Assembly: GCA_020630065.1 (NCBI GenBank)
Contig: JAHDCC010000015.1
Location: 34,484 to 98,483, forward strand
Direction of reading: 5' to 3'
From: Acidimicrobiales bacterium
GTDB lineage: Bacteria; Actinomycetota; Acidimicrobiia; Acidimicrobiales; SZUA-35
Length of the DNA: 64,000 nucleotides
This document shows, piece by piece, positions 34,738 to 42,794 of this stretch (position 1 is the first letter of the stretch; each line of letters starts with the position of its first letter). Under the pieces are notes generated by a model. It did no database searches. It was not told the origin of the DNA and saw nothing but the letters and a program-made list of their open reading frames with translations. The position numbers and the translations under genes were made by a program.

Positions 34738-35276
34738 TGGGAGGCTATCGACCGCCGATACTGTTTCTCGCCGGTCTGTCGATGGCATGTATTGCCAATA
34801 GCTGGCGCCAAGACCGTGGGACTGAGCTGGTTGTCCTCGGCACCGTTGCTGCTTTAGGCGTCTTTAGTATCACCGACCTTGAGACTCGAACAATCCCAAA
34901 CAAGCTAGTGCTTCCTTTTGTCGGACTGGCGTGGATGTGGGTTTCGGGCCTAGCAGTAATTTCGGGCAACGGTACGCGGTGGATACAGGCCGTCGGCATA
35001 ACGGTTCTCTATACCGTCGTGTTTTTAGTGTTGTGGTTTCTGGGGCATTTGGGGGCGGGGGACGTCAAAATAGTGTTGGGAGTACTTCTCGTTGCCGGTT
35101 GGTTAGGGCCAATTTCTGCAATGATTTGGATCGTTATTTCATGGGTGCCGACCGTTATCCACGGTTTAGTTATCAAACCGAAACAGCGATTGTCCAGAGG
35201 GATTCCCCAAGCCCCCTATTTCACTGTGGGTTTCGTTATTACTGTCTTATTGTCACAGTATCTTGAACAGCTTTGA
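34737..35276 (+). CDS. prepilin peptidase (A24/TadV-CpaA type)
   Basis: A 179-residue membrane aspartyl protease. The catalytic aspartates are D47 in SITDLETRTIPN and D109 in the GxGD motif GAGDVK. It would process the Flp-like pilin and the TadE-like pseudopilins. GTG 34737 overlaps the upstream TAG by one base (TAGTG). Last gene of the tad operon. The 193 bp after it hold a weak 5-bp hairpin (CCCAC-TTAT-GTGGG, 35356-35369) and nothing else recognisable. Confidence 0.88.
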   Translation: MGGYRPPILFLAGLSMACIANSWRQDRGTELVVLGTVAALGVFSITDLETRTIPNKLVLPFVGLAWMWVSGLAVISGNGTRWIQAVGITVLYTVVFLVLWFLGHLGAGDVKIVLGVLLVAGWLGPISAMIWIVISWVPTVIHGLVIKPKQRLSRGIPQAPYFTVGFVITVLLSQYLEQL

Positions 35277-35469
35277 TATTTCGGACCGGCGACGGTCGCT
35301 GTACCCTCAACATATATGAGGTTGAGTATTCGTCGGTGACATGTTGCACGTGAGGCCCACTTATGTGGGTTCTCCTTCCCAATAACCAACAAAGTGCTTA
35401 TTTCTGCAGTAGTATGACGGATTGATTGGCCGTTTTTCGGCCACTAGGTGTGATTCTAAGGAGCTGGCT

Positions 35470-35766
35470 ATGGCTAAACAGCGTTCGAGTTTTGCCAAGT
35501 TGCAGCGGGATAAAGCCAAGAAGGAACGAGCCGCTGAAAAGCGCGCCGCCCGTCTGGCAAAAAATAATCCTGCGAGTGCAACAGTAGAAGAAGAAGTAGA
35601 AGAAGTATCAACTGATGATCAGTTGGTTCCGGCTGGGGGAGAACTCTCTGCCGCTGAACTGATGTCGTTAGTTGAGACGCTTCATAAGAAGCGTGCTACT
35701 GGTGCGATTTCTGAGGAAGAGTTTGAGGACGCAAAGATAGAACTTCTCGTTCGTCTTCCTTCGTAA
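35470..35766 (+). CDS. small SHOCT-domain protein
   Basis: 98 residues from ATG 35470, with AAGGAG 6 bp upstream; the frame open from 35422 is not needed. A highly basic Lys/Arg/Ala helix (KLQRDKAKKERAAEKRAARLAK) is followed by an acidic linker and a C-terminal SHOCT motif (LVETLHKKRATGAISEEEFEDAKIELL). SHOCT domains mediate oligomerisation; the charged halves suggest a nucleic acid- or ribosome-linked role, but this is a guess. Its stop is 1 bp from the hrpA stop on the other strand. Confidence 0.72.
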   Translation: MAKQRSSFAKLQRDKAKKERAAEKRAARLAKNNPASATVEEEVEEVSTDDQLVPAGGELSAAELMSLVETLHKKRATGAISEEEFEDAKIELLVRLPS

Positions 35767-35767
35767 C

Positions 35768-38700
35768 TTATGATTCGGCTATAGCTTTCCGAAGCTGTTG
35801 CCGGATTTTCTTAGCTGAAACACGTTGGTTGGTTCCAGCTGTAACTTGTGAAAACACAGATGCTCGAAGCTCTTCGGTCGACCAGATCAGAGCTTCGAGC
35901 TTTTCTGTTTTACCGTGTTGGGCTATTGCCTGCGCTACCTGGTTTTCTACATCTCGACATAGGTTCATATTGTCTCTATCGCGTCCAGATGCGGCGGCCA
36001 TATTCTGTAAACGATGACGCATCGCCGTTAGATATCGAACAGCGTCATCAATCCGTCCGTACCCTAAACCAGCTAGGGAACCTGGATAAAATAGTCGATC
36101 CCGGTGTTCGATAAGGTCGGTGCGGGCGTCTGAAGGTGGGAGATTTTCTAATTCCCGGTTTAAAGAAGATAGTTCAACCACAAACCAGCTAGCCGTAGAC
36201 GCTGCAGTTTTTAACATTGAGCCGAATCGGTTCTCCGTGTCGGCCCATAACCGGTCGAACCCTGCGGCACTTCGCGGCAGCGGATAGTGGTTTGATACAC
36301 ACTCATCTAGGACACAGTCGATAGTGTCGTTATACCATTCAACCTTCGACTGGATTGGGGGAGCCGATAACCAGAGCTTCGCTTCACTCGTCATCAGCCC
36401 GTCAAGTTGACGAACTGGTGAACCGAGACGTATACGCAACAAACGTCTAAGCCCTTCCCACATGGCATCGAATTGTTCGGTTTGGGTGGCGAAAAGGCGA
36501 ACTCCGACTGTGCGCCCTTCGTCAAAAAGTGCGGGATAGGTCTGGGCGTTGTGTCCATCTACGGTCACGATTGCTGACTCAGGTAAGTCTCCGAAGTCCC
36601 ATTGGGTAGAACCTGTTCGTTCCAGCGAATCAGCGTTGAGCCGATCCGAGCTGAGTCGAGCCAGAGCTTGTTGGGTGTGAGAAGCGAGTTCTGATTTGAT
36701 GCGATCTAGGTCTTTACCTTCCAGAATCGCTTCGTGTTTATGGTTCACGACTCTAAAAGTTGGACGTAAATACGACGGCACTCGATCGATGTTGAAGTCC
36801 GAGACAGCTACATCTGAACCGGACCGAGTCGACAGTTTCTGGGCGATCTGTTCGAGCATCGAATGATCCGAAGGTTCGAGATTATTCTGAATCCATTCGG
36901 TCGTCTCACTCATCGGGAGTAGCCGTTTGCGAATGCCTTTGGGTAGAGATCGAAGAATGTGGGCGACAAGTTCGTTTCGGAAACCGGGAACACTCCATTC
37001 GAATGGTTCAGCTCGAAGCTCGGCCAATAACTCGACGGGAACGTGAACACTGACCCCATCGACGTTACTTGACGGGTCAAATTCGTAGGCGAGTTCCAGT
37101 TCGTGGTTATGGTGGGGCCAAACAGTAGGGAATGACTGGTCGTCTATCTGTACGTCATTGCCAAGCAGGGTTTCTACCGTCAACAAAAGAATGTCAGGGT
37201 TAGTGTGCTTAGTTTTTGACCACCAGCCGTTAAAGTCGCCGACGTTCGAAATGCCCGACGGGATACGTTCGTCGAAGAACCGGAAAAGAAGATCTGGTCG
37301 TTCAGCTACGTTAGCGGAACGCTGCCGAGCCAGAAGCTCGTCGGCCTCAGCGAGAACCTCTGCGTTAGCGGCCACAAACTCATACGCCTGTTTTGGCCAT
37401 TCGTTTAAGACCAGCGCATGGTGAATGAACATTTCTCGAGCTTCGGATTCGCTCCAACGACGCAGCATTGTCCGTCGATTAGCTACGAGGGTCAGCCCAT
37501 ATAGGGTGACTCGTTCGGTGGTCATAGCGACACCCCGGTCGATATCCCACCAAGGTTCACCAAACGAGTGTTTAGTCATGTGGGCGGCTGCGTCACAAAC
37601 CCACTCAGGGTCGACTCCACAAACCGTACGGGCCCAGACTTGCGAAGTTTCGACCAGCTCGGCTGCCATCACCCATTGCGGCCCGGTTTTGGCTAATACC
37701 GAACCAGGGTTGATTGAGAATTTGACGTTACGAGCCCCGACATAGTTCGACGCTTTTCTACGTTTTCGAAGTTCTGAAGACCGTTTCTTCTTTTCTTTCG
37801 GAACTTCTTTCATGCCGACTTGTGCGAGTAGACCGGTCAGAAGAGCTTGGTGGATGGCGTCTGGTTTCGCTGGCGTGCTAGACGCCGAAAGTTTGAGGTC
37901 TTTGCAAAGTTGTTTGAGTTGTTTATGGGTGGCTTGCCATTCCCGGATTCGCAGAAAGTTTAAGAACTCGCGTCGGCACTGTTTCCGAAATTGGTTGCTC
38001 GACTTATTCCGACGTTCGGTTTGTAAGTAGTCCCACAGGTTGAGGTAGGTCAAAAAGTCTGATGTGGGGTCGGCGTGGACGGCATGGGCTTCTCGGGCCG
38101 CCTGTTGTTTATCGGCAGGGCGTTCCCTCGGGTCTGCAACCGCCAACGCCGCCACGATGATCAGAACTTCCCGAAGGCTGCCGTTACCGTCGGCCTCCAA
38201 CAACATACGAGCCAGACGTGGTTCGATTGGGATTTTAGCCAGCGTTCTGCCGATAGGGGTAAGTTTGCCTTCACGTTTAGTCGGGTCGACAGCATCTAAC
38301 TCTTCGAGAATGCGAAGCCCGTCTGTGATCGCTTGTGAGTCTGGAGGGTCGACAAATGGGAAGTCTTTGACCTGTCCCAATTTGAGCGAGAACATTTGCA
38401 GAATAACTGCGGCTAAGTTGGTTCGCTGGATTTCAGGCTCAGTAAACTCGTCCCGGTTAATGAAATCCTCTTCGCTGAACAGCCGGATGCAAATACCCGG
38501 GCCGAGACGACCACACCTGCCGGCTCGTTGATTCGCTGACGCTTGTGAGATCGCTTCGATGGGTAGCCGTTGAACTTTGGTTCGGGCGCTGTAGCGAGAA
38601 ATCCGAGCTGTTCCGGCATCGACGACCGAACGAATCCCTGGAACGGTGACAGAAGTTTCGGCCACGTTTGTCGAGACCACCACGCGTCGTTTTTTGTGTG

Positions 38701-39598
38701 ACTTGAAGACCCGCTGCTGTTCAGCTGCCGATAAACGGGCGTATAAGGGGAGTGTCTCGGTGTTGGGTAGACCAAGATCATCGATCTGTTCGATGGCGTC
38801 CCGTATCTCTTGTTCCCCAGAACAGAAAACCAAAACGTCGTCGTCGGTTTCTATCCAGAGGTCTTTCACCGCATCGGCGATAGCTTCCGACTGCTCAGTT
38901 CCCTGCGAGCGTCGATGTGGTTTCTCGGCGGCACGCCGATTGTGATTTCGGTTCGGTTCCTTTGTGTCTTGGGCTGCGGTGATTGGTTGATATCTGATTT
39001 CGACGGGGTACGTTCGGCCCGAAACTTCGATGATAGGTGCGTCTTCGAAATGCTGAGAGAATCTGTCGGTATCGATAGTGGCCGACGTGACAATAACTTT
39101 TAGGTCGGGTCTCTTTGGCAGTATCCGTTTGAGGTAACCCAGGATGAAGTCGATATTGAGGCTACGTTCGTGGGCCTCATCGATGATGATGACGTCATAT
39201 TTTTTTAGGAGTCGGTCTCGTTGCGTCTCGGCTAACAAAACGCCGTCGGTCATCAATTTGATCTGCGTCGAGGGTTTGACCCGATCATCGAAACGAACCT
39301 TGTAGCCGACTACGGTGCCGACTTCGGTTTCTAGTTCGTTAGCTACCCGCTCGGCGATTGTCCGAGCCGCTAGCCTCCGTGGTTGCGTATGGCCAATAAA
39401 TTTTCCGTCTGAGCCGAGGCCCAACTCTAGACAGAGCTTAGGTAGCTGTGTCGACTTTCCCGACCCTGTTTCGCCCGCAACGATCAAGACCTGATGTTTA
39501 CTGATGGCCTGCAGGAGGTCGTCCCGACGTTGCGTGATGGGCAGATCAGGCGGGTACTTGATGTCGATCGGACTAGTTATTAGAGGTCCTTGAGCCAT
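35768..39598 (-). CDS. hrpA: ATP-dependent RNA helicase HrpA
   Basis: A 1276-residue DEAH-box helicase of full length. Motifs: GETGSGKSTQLPKL (~42), DEAHERSL (~138), SATID (~168), QRAGRCGRLGPG (motif VI, ~363); then HA2 and OB domains and the long C-terminal DUF3418 region (~690-1270) that marks HrpA rather than HrpB. HrpA rescues stalled or colliding ribosomes in other bacteria. Its start overlaps the preceding gene by 19 bp, so the two are co-translated. Confidence 0.93.
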   Translation of the reverse strand: MAQGPLITSPIDIKYPPDLPITQRRDDLLQAISKHQVLIVAGETGSGKSTQLPKLCLELGLGSDGKFIGHTQPRRLAARTIAERVANELETEVGTVVGYKVRFDDRVKPSTQIKLMTDGVLLAETQRDRLLKKYDVIIIDEAHERSLNIDFILGYLKRILPKRPDLKVIVTSATIDTDRFSQHFEDAPIIEVSGRTYPVEIRYQPITAAQDTKEPNRNHNRRAAEKPHRRSQGTEQSEAIADAVKDLWIETDDDVLVFCSGEQEIRDAIEQIDDLGLPNTETLPLYARLSAAEQQRVFKSHKKRRVVVSTNVAETSVTVPGIRSVVDAGTARISRYSARTKVQRLPIEAISQASANQRAGRCGRLGPGICIRLFSEEDFINRDEFTEPEIQRTNLAAVILQMFSLKLGQVKDFPFVDPPDSQAITDGLRILEELDAVDPTKREGKLTPIGRTLAKIPIEPRLARMLLEADGNGSLREVLIIVAALAVADPRERPADKQQAAREAHAVHADPTSDFLTYLNLWDYLQTERRNKSSNQFRKQCRREFLNFLRIREWQATHKQLKQLCKDLKLSASSTPAKPDAIHQALLTGLLAQVGMKEVPKEKKKRSSELRKRRKASNYVGARNVKFSINPGSVLAKTGPQWVMAAELVETSQVWARTVCGVDPEWVCDAAAHMTKHSFGEPWWDIDRGVAMTTERVTLYGLTLVANRRTMLRRWSESEAREMFIHHALVLNEWPKQAYEFVAANAEVLAEADELLARQRSANVAERPDLLFRFFDERIPSGISNVGDFNGWWSKTKHTNPDILLLTVETLLGNDVQIDDQSFPTVWPHHNHELELAYEFDPSSNVDGVSVHVPVELLAELRAEPFEWSVPGFRNELVAHILRSLPKGIRKRLLPMSETTEWIQNNLEPSDHSMLEQIAQKLSTRSGSDVAVSDFNIDRVPSYLRPTFRVVNHKHEAILEGKDLDRIKSELASHTQQALARLSSDRLNADSLERTGSTQWDFGDLPESAIVTVDGHNAQTYPALFDEGRTVGVRLFATQTEQFDAMWEGLRRLLRIRLGSPVRQLDGLMTSEAKLWLSAPPIQSKVEWYNDTIDCVLDECVSNHYPLPRSAAGFDRLWADTENRFGSMLKTAASTASWFVVELSSLNRELENLPPSDARTDLIEHRDRLFYPGSLAGLGYGRIDDAVRYLTAMRHRLQNMAAASGRDRDNMNLCRDVENQVAQAIAQHGKTEKLEALIWSTEELRASVFSQVTAGTNQRVSAKKIRQQLRKAIAES

Positions 39599-40143
39599 AA
39601 GGGAGCGTGGTCTAGTAGAAACTCGCTAACTGCGTAGCAACGGTCCAATATATCGCACAAATTATCTTGGTGTCGATAGATGTCGTCGAGCCCCATCTCG
39701 ATTCGGGCCGTAATTGACAGGGTGCGTTCGGCCGCGTCGGTGACCTCAACGGTGGAATCGACACACGATACTTTGAGCGGTAATTGGGAACCGCCGACAC
39801 CGGCTAGGTCGGTGGCCAGAACTAAAAGGTCGGGAGGCTCTGATAGCGGCGGCATCACCCAGGTAAATACGATTGGGAAATAGAAACCAGTCGGAGGGTC
39901 TTCTAATTCGAGCTGATCCAGAACCTGGTCTTCGAACTGCAGAATCGTGCGTGGTTCGACCTCTAGCGAGAGATGGAGATCTAACGGTCCACCACAGGCT
40001 CGTTCAGGGTGAAGGTCAACTTCCCACGATTGGCGCATCGAGTAGGTCTCAATGAAATGCCGTTCATCATGAATATGAAATTTGTGTTCGCCGGCGTGTT
40101 CCTTGAGTTCGGTAACAAATCCGGGAACGTCTAGTATTGCCAC
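39580..40143 (-). CDS. hypothetical protein upstream of and overlapping hrpA
   Basis: A 187-residue acidic, soluble protein with no signal peptide, metal motif or recognised family. Notable segments: VTELKEHAGEHKFHIHDERHF, GPLDLHLSLEVEPRTILQFED, GLDDIYRHQDNLCDILDRC. The 19-bp overlap with hrpA suggests a functional partner, perhaps of RNA or ribosome handling; this rests on context only. Confidence 0.6.
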   Translation of the reverse strand: MAILDVPGFVTELKEHAGEHKFHIHDERHFIETYSMRQSWEVDLHPERACGGPLDLHLSLEVEPRTILQFEDQVLDQLELEDPPTGFYFPIVFTWVMPPLSEPPDLLVLATDLAGVGGSQLPLKVSCVDSTVEVTDAAERTLSITARIEMGLDDIYRHQDNLCDILDRCYAVSEFLLDHAPLWLKDL

Positions 40144-40221
40144 GTCGTTCTCCTAACGTACAGTTTGCCACGGTCCGTGGCCGACGCGTCGCCTGGTTGG
40201 GTGAACTGCAGCAGAAAATTT

Positions 40222-40839
40222 CTAGGTAAGTCGTTCAGCGAGCAGCCGGTGGCAGACTGCATCGGCTTCCCGGGGAACGCCGCCCGATTCGGAGAAAATA
40301 TAGTCAAGATCGGTTTCAGAGAACGTGAACACTGGTTGACCATTCTGGGCTGACGAGAAATCTAGCCGTCTCTGCACTACCCGGCTGAAGGTCTCTTTGT
40401 TCATAGGTTCTAGATGGTGAGTGGTTACCGTCGTGAATCCCGCTTTTCTAGCAATAGGTTCAAGATCTTTGTGGGTTCCGATGATCAACGTGGCGTTGAG
40501 CTTTGAGAGTCTTTGAAACCATCGAAGACGTAGCGGTTTCGGCATCCGGTCGATTTCGTCACCGTAGGTGACTGCCTCTACTGGTGGTTGAACCCATCGC
40601 TGACGGTAAGGCCTTTTCGGGATGTAATGATACGGGCCGTCCTGTAAAGATCTCCAGTAATGAATATGAGTCGACTTGCCATAGCCTTGTTCACCGATCA
40701 CTTGTATTAGCGTGTTTTCGCCGCTGGTCGGCGGATCTGGAAGCCCTCGGGATACAAACGTTTCTGACGGCGGCCCTGTCATTGGGGCAGCGATAAAGGG
40801 GTTACTTTTAAGCCCAGCCTGCAAATAGCGATCGTTCAT
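40222..40839 (-). CDS. small AAA-type ATPase
   Basis: 205 residues. Walker A GEQGYGKST (49-57), a Walker B-like TYGDEIDRM with D94-E95, a sensor-like strand TLIIGTHKD and a C-terminal lid (SGGVPREADAVCHRLLAERL). The N-terminal KSNPF and the overall order resemble ExeA/Cdc6-like AAA proteins, reduced to the core. Third gene of an operon with two beta-sandwich-like proteins; 8 bp from the preceding gene. Function unknown. Confidence 0.68.
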   Translation of the reverse strand: MNDRYLQAGLKSNPFIAAPMTGPPSETFVSRGLPDPPTSGENTLIQVIGEQGYGKSTHIHYWRSLQDGPYHYIPKRPYRQRWVQPPVEAVTYGDEIDRMPKPLRLRWFQRLSKLNATLIIGTHKDLEPIARKAGFTTVTTHHLEPMNKETFSRVVQRRLDFSSAQNGQPVFTFSETDLDYIFSESGGVPREADAVCHRLLAERLT

Positions 40840-40847
40840 AACTCGTT

Positions 40848-41255
40848 TTAACGCAGCGGATGGGGGTACTCATAGACACCCCAACCGTTTACGGGCAGAA
40901 TCATTACCGGGACGGTCGAATGGTAGTCACGGCGGCGAGCCAGGTCGACGGTGGCTCTCACTTCCCAACGGAGCCGTATCAGTCGCCCGTCATAGGAGAT
41001 AGGCCCGTCGGGGGGAACCGGAATATGGAACCGTTCTGTTGCGTTTCCAAACGAGTCGACATCTACCGGGATGACCCAAACATCGTTGGAGTTCGTATCG
41101 CCTCGCCCTTCGGTGAAGTAGCGCAGAACAACACGAAGCCCTCGAACCGTATCGGCCTTGTCTGGGTTGGCGGAGTAGGTCAACTGCCCAACGAACTGTC
41201 CGCCGACTTCGGCTGCGTAACTTTCTAGCTGTAGGTCTAGTTGGCCGCTCATCAA
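40848..41255 (-). CDS. hypothetical beta-sandwich (arrestin-like) protein
   Basis: 135 residues, no signal or membrane segment. The alternating strand pattern (QLDLQLESYAAEVGGQFVGQL, RGLRVVLRYFTEGRG, RFHIPVPPDGPISYDGRLI, WEVRATVDLA) is that of arrestin/Spo0M-like sandwich domains: binding edge, FxxPxPxxxPxS-Y-G-R-L-I core, then WxVxAxVD. Overlaps the membrane-anchored paralogue upstream by 4 bp. Confidence 0.6.
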   Translation of the reverse strand: MMSGQLDLQLESYAAEVGGQFVGQLTYSANPDKADTVRGLRVVLRYFTEGRGDTNSNDVWVIPVDVDSFGNATERFHIPVPPDGPISYDGRLIRLRWEVRATVDLARRRDYHSTVPVMILPVNGWGVYEYPHPLR

Positions 41256-41935
41256 TACCTGTCCCCGTCTTGAGGGGAGTCTCTATTTGGTGGTGGAGCG
41301 TCTTGTATTTCAGGCTTGGCTAATACAGGGCCGACAACGAGAGGGAATGTGGCATTCTGGGTCGGTAATTTTCCTGCCGGGTCCGGTTGGACTTTCATTC
41401 GCCATTCGACTCGGTTGTTTGATAGTTGCAGTGTTGGTCCACCAACGTTGGATGGTACGTGAACCGGGATCGGTGCCTCGAAACCGTTTGGTGTGCCCCG
41501 TCCACTACTATGAAACGCCTGCTGAAACACGGTCGCTGTTTCGGTACGGGTATCTGTCCCAACGCGGTAACGCGCCGTTTCTACACATTCCAAGGTGAGC
41601 TGAACTTGGGTTTCGGCGATGTCAGATATTTTACGTGGACGTCGGCGATAGGTGACTGTTTGGGTGGCTCCGAGAGTAAACGCATTTGCAGGAATAACAA
41701 GCTCAGCCGGATGCCATTTGAAGAAAGCCAAAGCATTCGGAATCAACCAAAATGCGGAGCCGCCCCCGACCAGCAGAAAAGCCATGGACCAGAAGAACGA
41801 ACCCGCAACTAACAACGCGGTTCCAGCCAAAACGATGGCCACCCAAAGGCCACTGAAAATGGGAATTGCCTTAGCCTTGGAATCGGTTAAGGTAACCGAG
41901 TTCGGATCATAGGGTGTGGGGCTTGAAGAGTACAT
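41252..41935 (-). CDS. membrane-anchored beta-sandwich protein
   Basis: 227 residues: two membrane helices near the N-terminus (SGLWVAIVLAGTALLVAGSFF and MAFLLVGGGSAFWLIPNAL), then a cytoplasmic or external sandwich domain (PAELVIPANAFTLGATQTVTY, PIPVHVPSNVGGPTLQLSNNRVEWRMKV) similar in layout to the next gene's product. Probably the membrane anchor of a three-protein module. Function unknown. Its promoter faces imuA' across a region holding a palindrome and the LexA site. Confidence 0.62.
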   Translation of the reverse strand: MYSSSPTPYDPNSVTLTDSKAKAIPIFSGLWVAIVLAGTALLVAGSFFWSMAFLLVGGGSAFWLIPNALAFFKWHPAELVIPANAFTLGATQTVTYRRRPRKISDIAETQVQLTLECVETARYRVGTDTRTETATVFQQAFHSSGRGTPNGFEAPIPVHVPSNVGGPTLQLSNNRVEWRMKVQPDPAGKLPTQNATFPLVVGPVLAKPEIQDAPPPNRDSPQDGDRY

Positions 41936-41948
41936 TCACGCCTGATTA

Positions 41949-41963
41949 TATAGGAAGCCTATG
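41949..41963. promoter_or_regulatory. palindrome resembling the 12461 operators
   Basis: TATAGGAAGCCTATG matches CATAGGAATCCTATG at 13 of 15 positions; arms ATAGG/CCTAT are perfect. It lies 14 bp upstream of the leftward membrane-protein gene, a good place for a repressor site. The protein that binds it is not identified. Confidence 0.45.
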
Positions 41964-42020
41964 GTCGGTGGGTGGCACTCTTCACGTCGATAGTTGGTGA
42001 TAAGGAAGAATAAACCCTTG

Positions 42021-42048
42021 CCAGTATCGAACATATGTTCGATACTGG
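42021..42048. promoter_or_regulatory. LexA (SOS) box, 28-bp perfect palindrome
   Basis: The core TCGAACATATGTTCGA (42027-42042) is a full match to the mycobacterial SOS box TCGAAC-N4-GTTCGA, extended on each side by CCAGTA/TACTGG to a perfect 28-bp palindrome. It is directly upstream of imuA', the expected LexA target. Confidence 0.9.
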
Positions 42049-42052
42049 TTGG

Positions 42053-42793
42053 ATGGTCAAAACCGGTCTGGGCGTAACCGATCCAACGTCTGAAACGAAA
42101 CAAGAGGCACTTCGTCGGCTTAGGCGAGAGCTTGAACCGGGCTCTCTCGCTGTCGACAATGTCGTTGCCGTACCCGACGCTTTTGCTCCGCTGTTTCCTC
42201 TACCCGGTTTACAGCGCGGCCGATTAGTTGGCGTGACCGGCAACGGAGGATGGTCAGTCGGGTACGCTCTTGCTGGCGCAGCCGCTGGTACCTCGGGGTG
42301 GGTAGCGATGATAGAAGTCGGCAACGCTGGGTTTTCAGCCGCTCAAGAACTGGGTGTGCCGTTAGAACGTCTCTTAGTTCTTCAGTCGATTCCAGTATCT
42401 AAGTGGGCTTCGGTTGTAGCGGCACTAGTCGAGGTGGTAGATGTAGTGGTCGTCAACCCTCGTCGCCCGATCAATGTGCGAGACGCCCGACGGCTACGGG
42501 CCCGTATTCAAGAACAACAGGCACTGCTGATATCGGTAGATGGTGGCAGGCACTGGCCTGACAAACTCGACGTCGAACTCGAAGCTAAGGTGAACCAGTG
42601 GACGGGTCTTGGATGCGGTTACGGGTTTTTGCAGCACCGAGAGTTCGAAATTATTGCGACCGGTAGACGCTCGTTGTCAGGTCGCCAGCGAAAGGTTTGT
42701 GTGAAACGCGGAAATGGCCGGTTCGTTGCCGCCACGGGCAAGTCAGACTATCGAGATGCTGTAGTTGGCCCTTCGTTCTCTTTGGTCAATTGA
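42053..42793 (+). CDS. imuA': ImuA' mutasome accessory protein
   Basis: 246 residues from ATG 42053; the earlier ATG at 42035 is inside the LexA palindrome and is unlikely. A RecA/SulA-like fold with degenerate nucleotide site (GRLVGVTGNGGWSVGYALAGAA), EVVDVVVVNPRRPINVRDARRL in the Walker B position, and a basic C-terminal end. In mycobacteria ImuA' helps ImuB bring DnaE2 to damaged DNA. ImuB starts 1 bp after the stop. Identification rests on order (LexA box, imuA', imuB) and fold. Confidence 0.85.
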   Translation: MVKTGLGVTDPTSETKQEALRRLRRELEPGSLAVDNVVAVPDAFAPLFPLPGLQRGRLVGVTGNGGWSVGYALAGAAAGTSGWVAMIEVGNAGFSAAQELGVPLERLLVLQSIPVSKWASVVAALVEVVDVVVVNPRRPINVRDARRLRARIQEQQALLISVDGGRHWPDKLDVELEAKVNQWTGLGCGYGFLQHREFEIIATGRRSLSGRQRKVCVKRGNGRFVAATGKSDYRDAVVGPSFSLVN

Positions 42794-42794
42794 T

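Noticed and set aside
35354..35371. Hairpin after the prepilin peptidase gene as a strong terminator.
   Set aside because: Only five Watson-Crick pairs with two wobble pairs and no T-tract; too weak to list separately.
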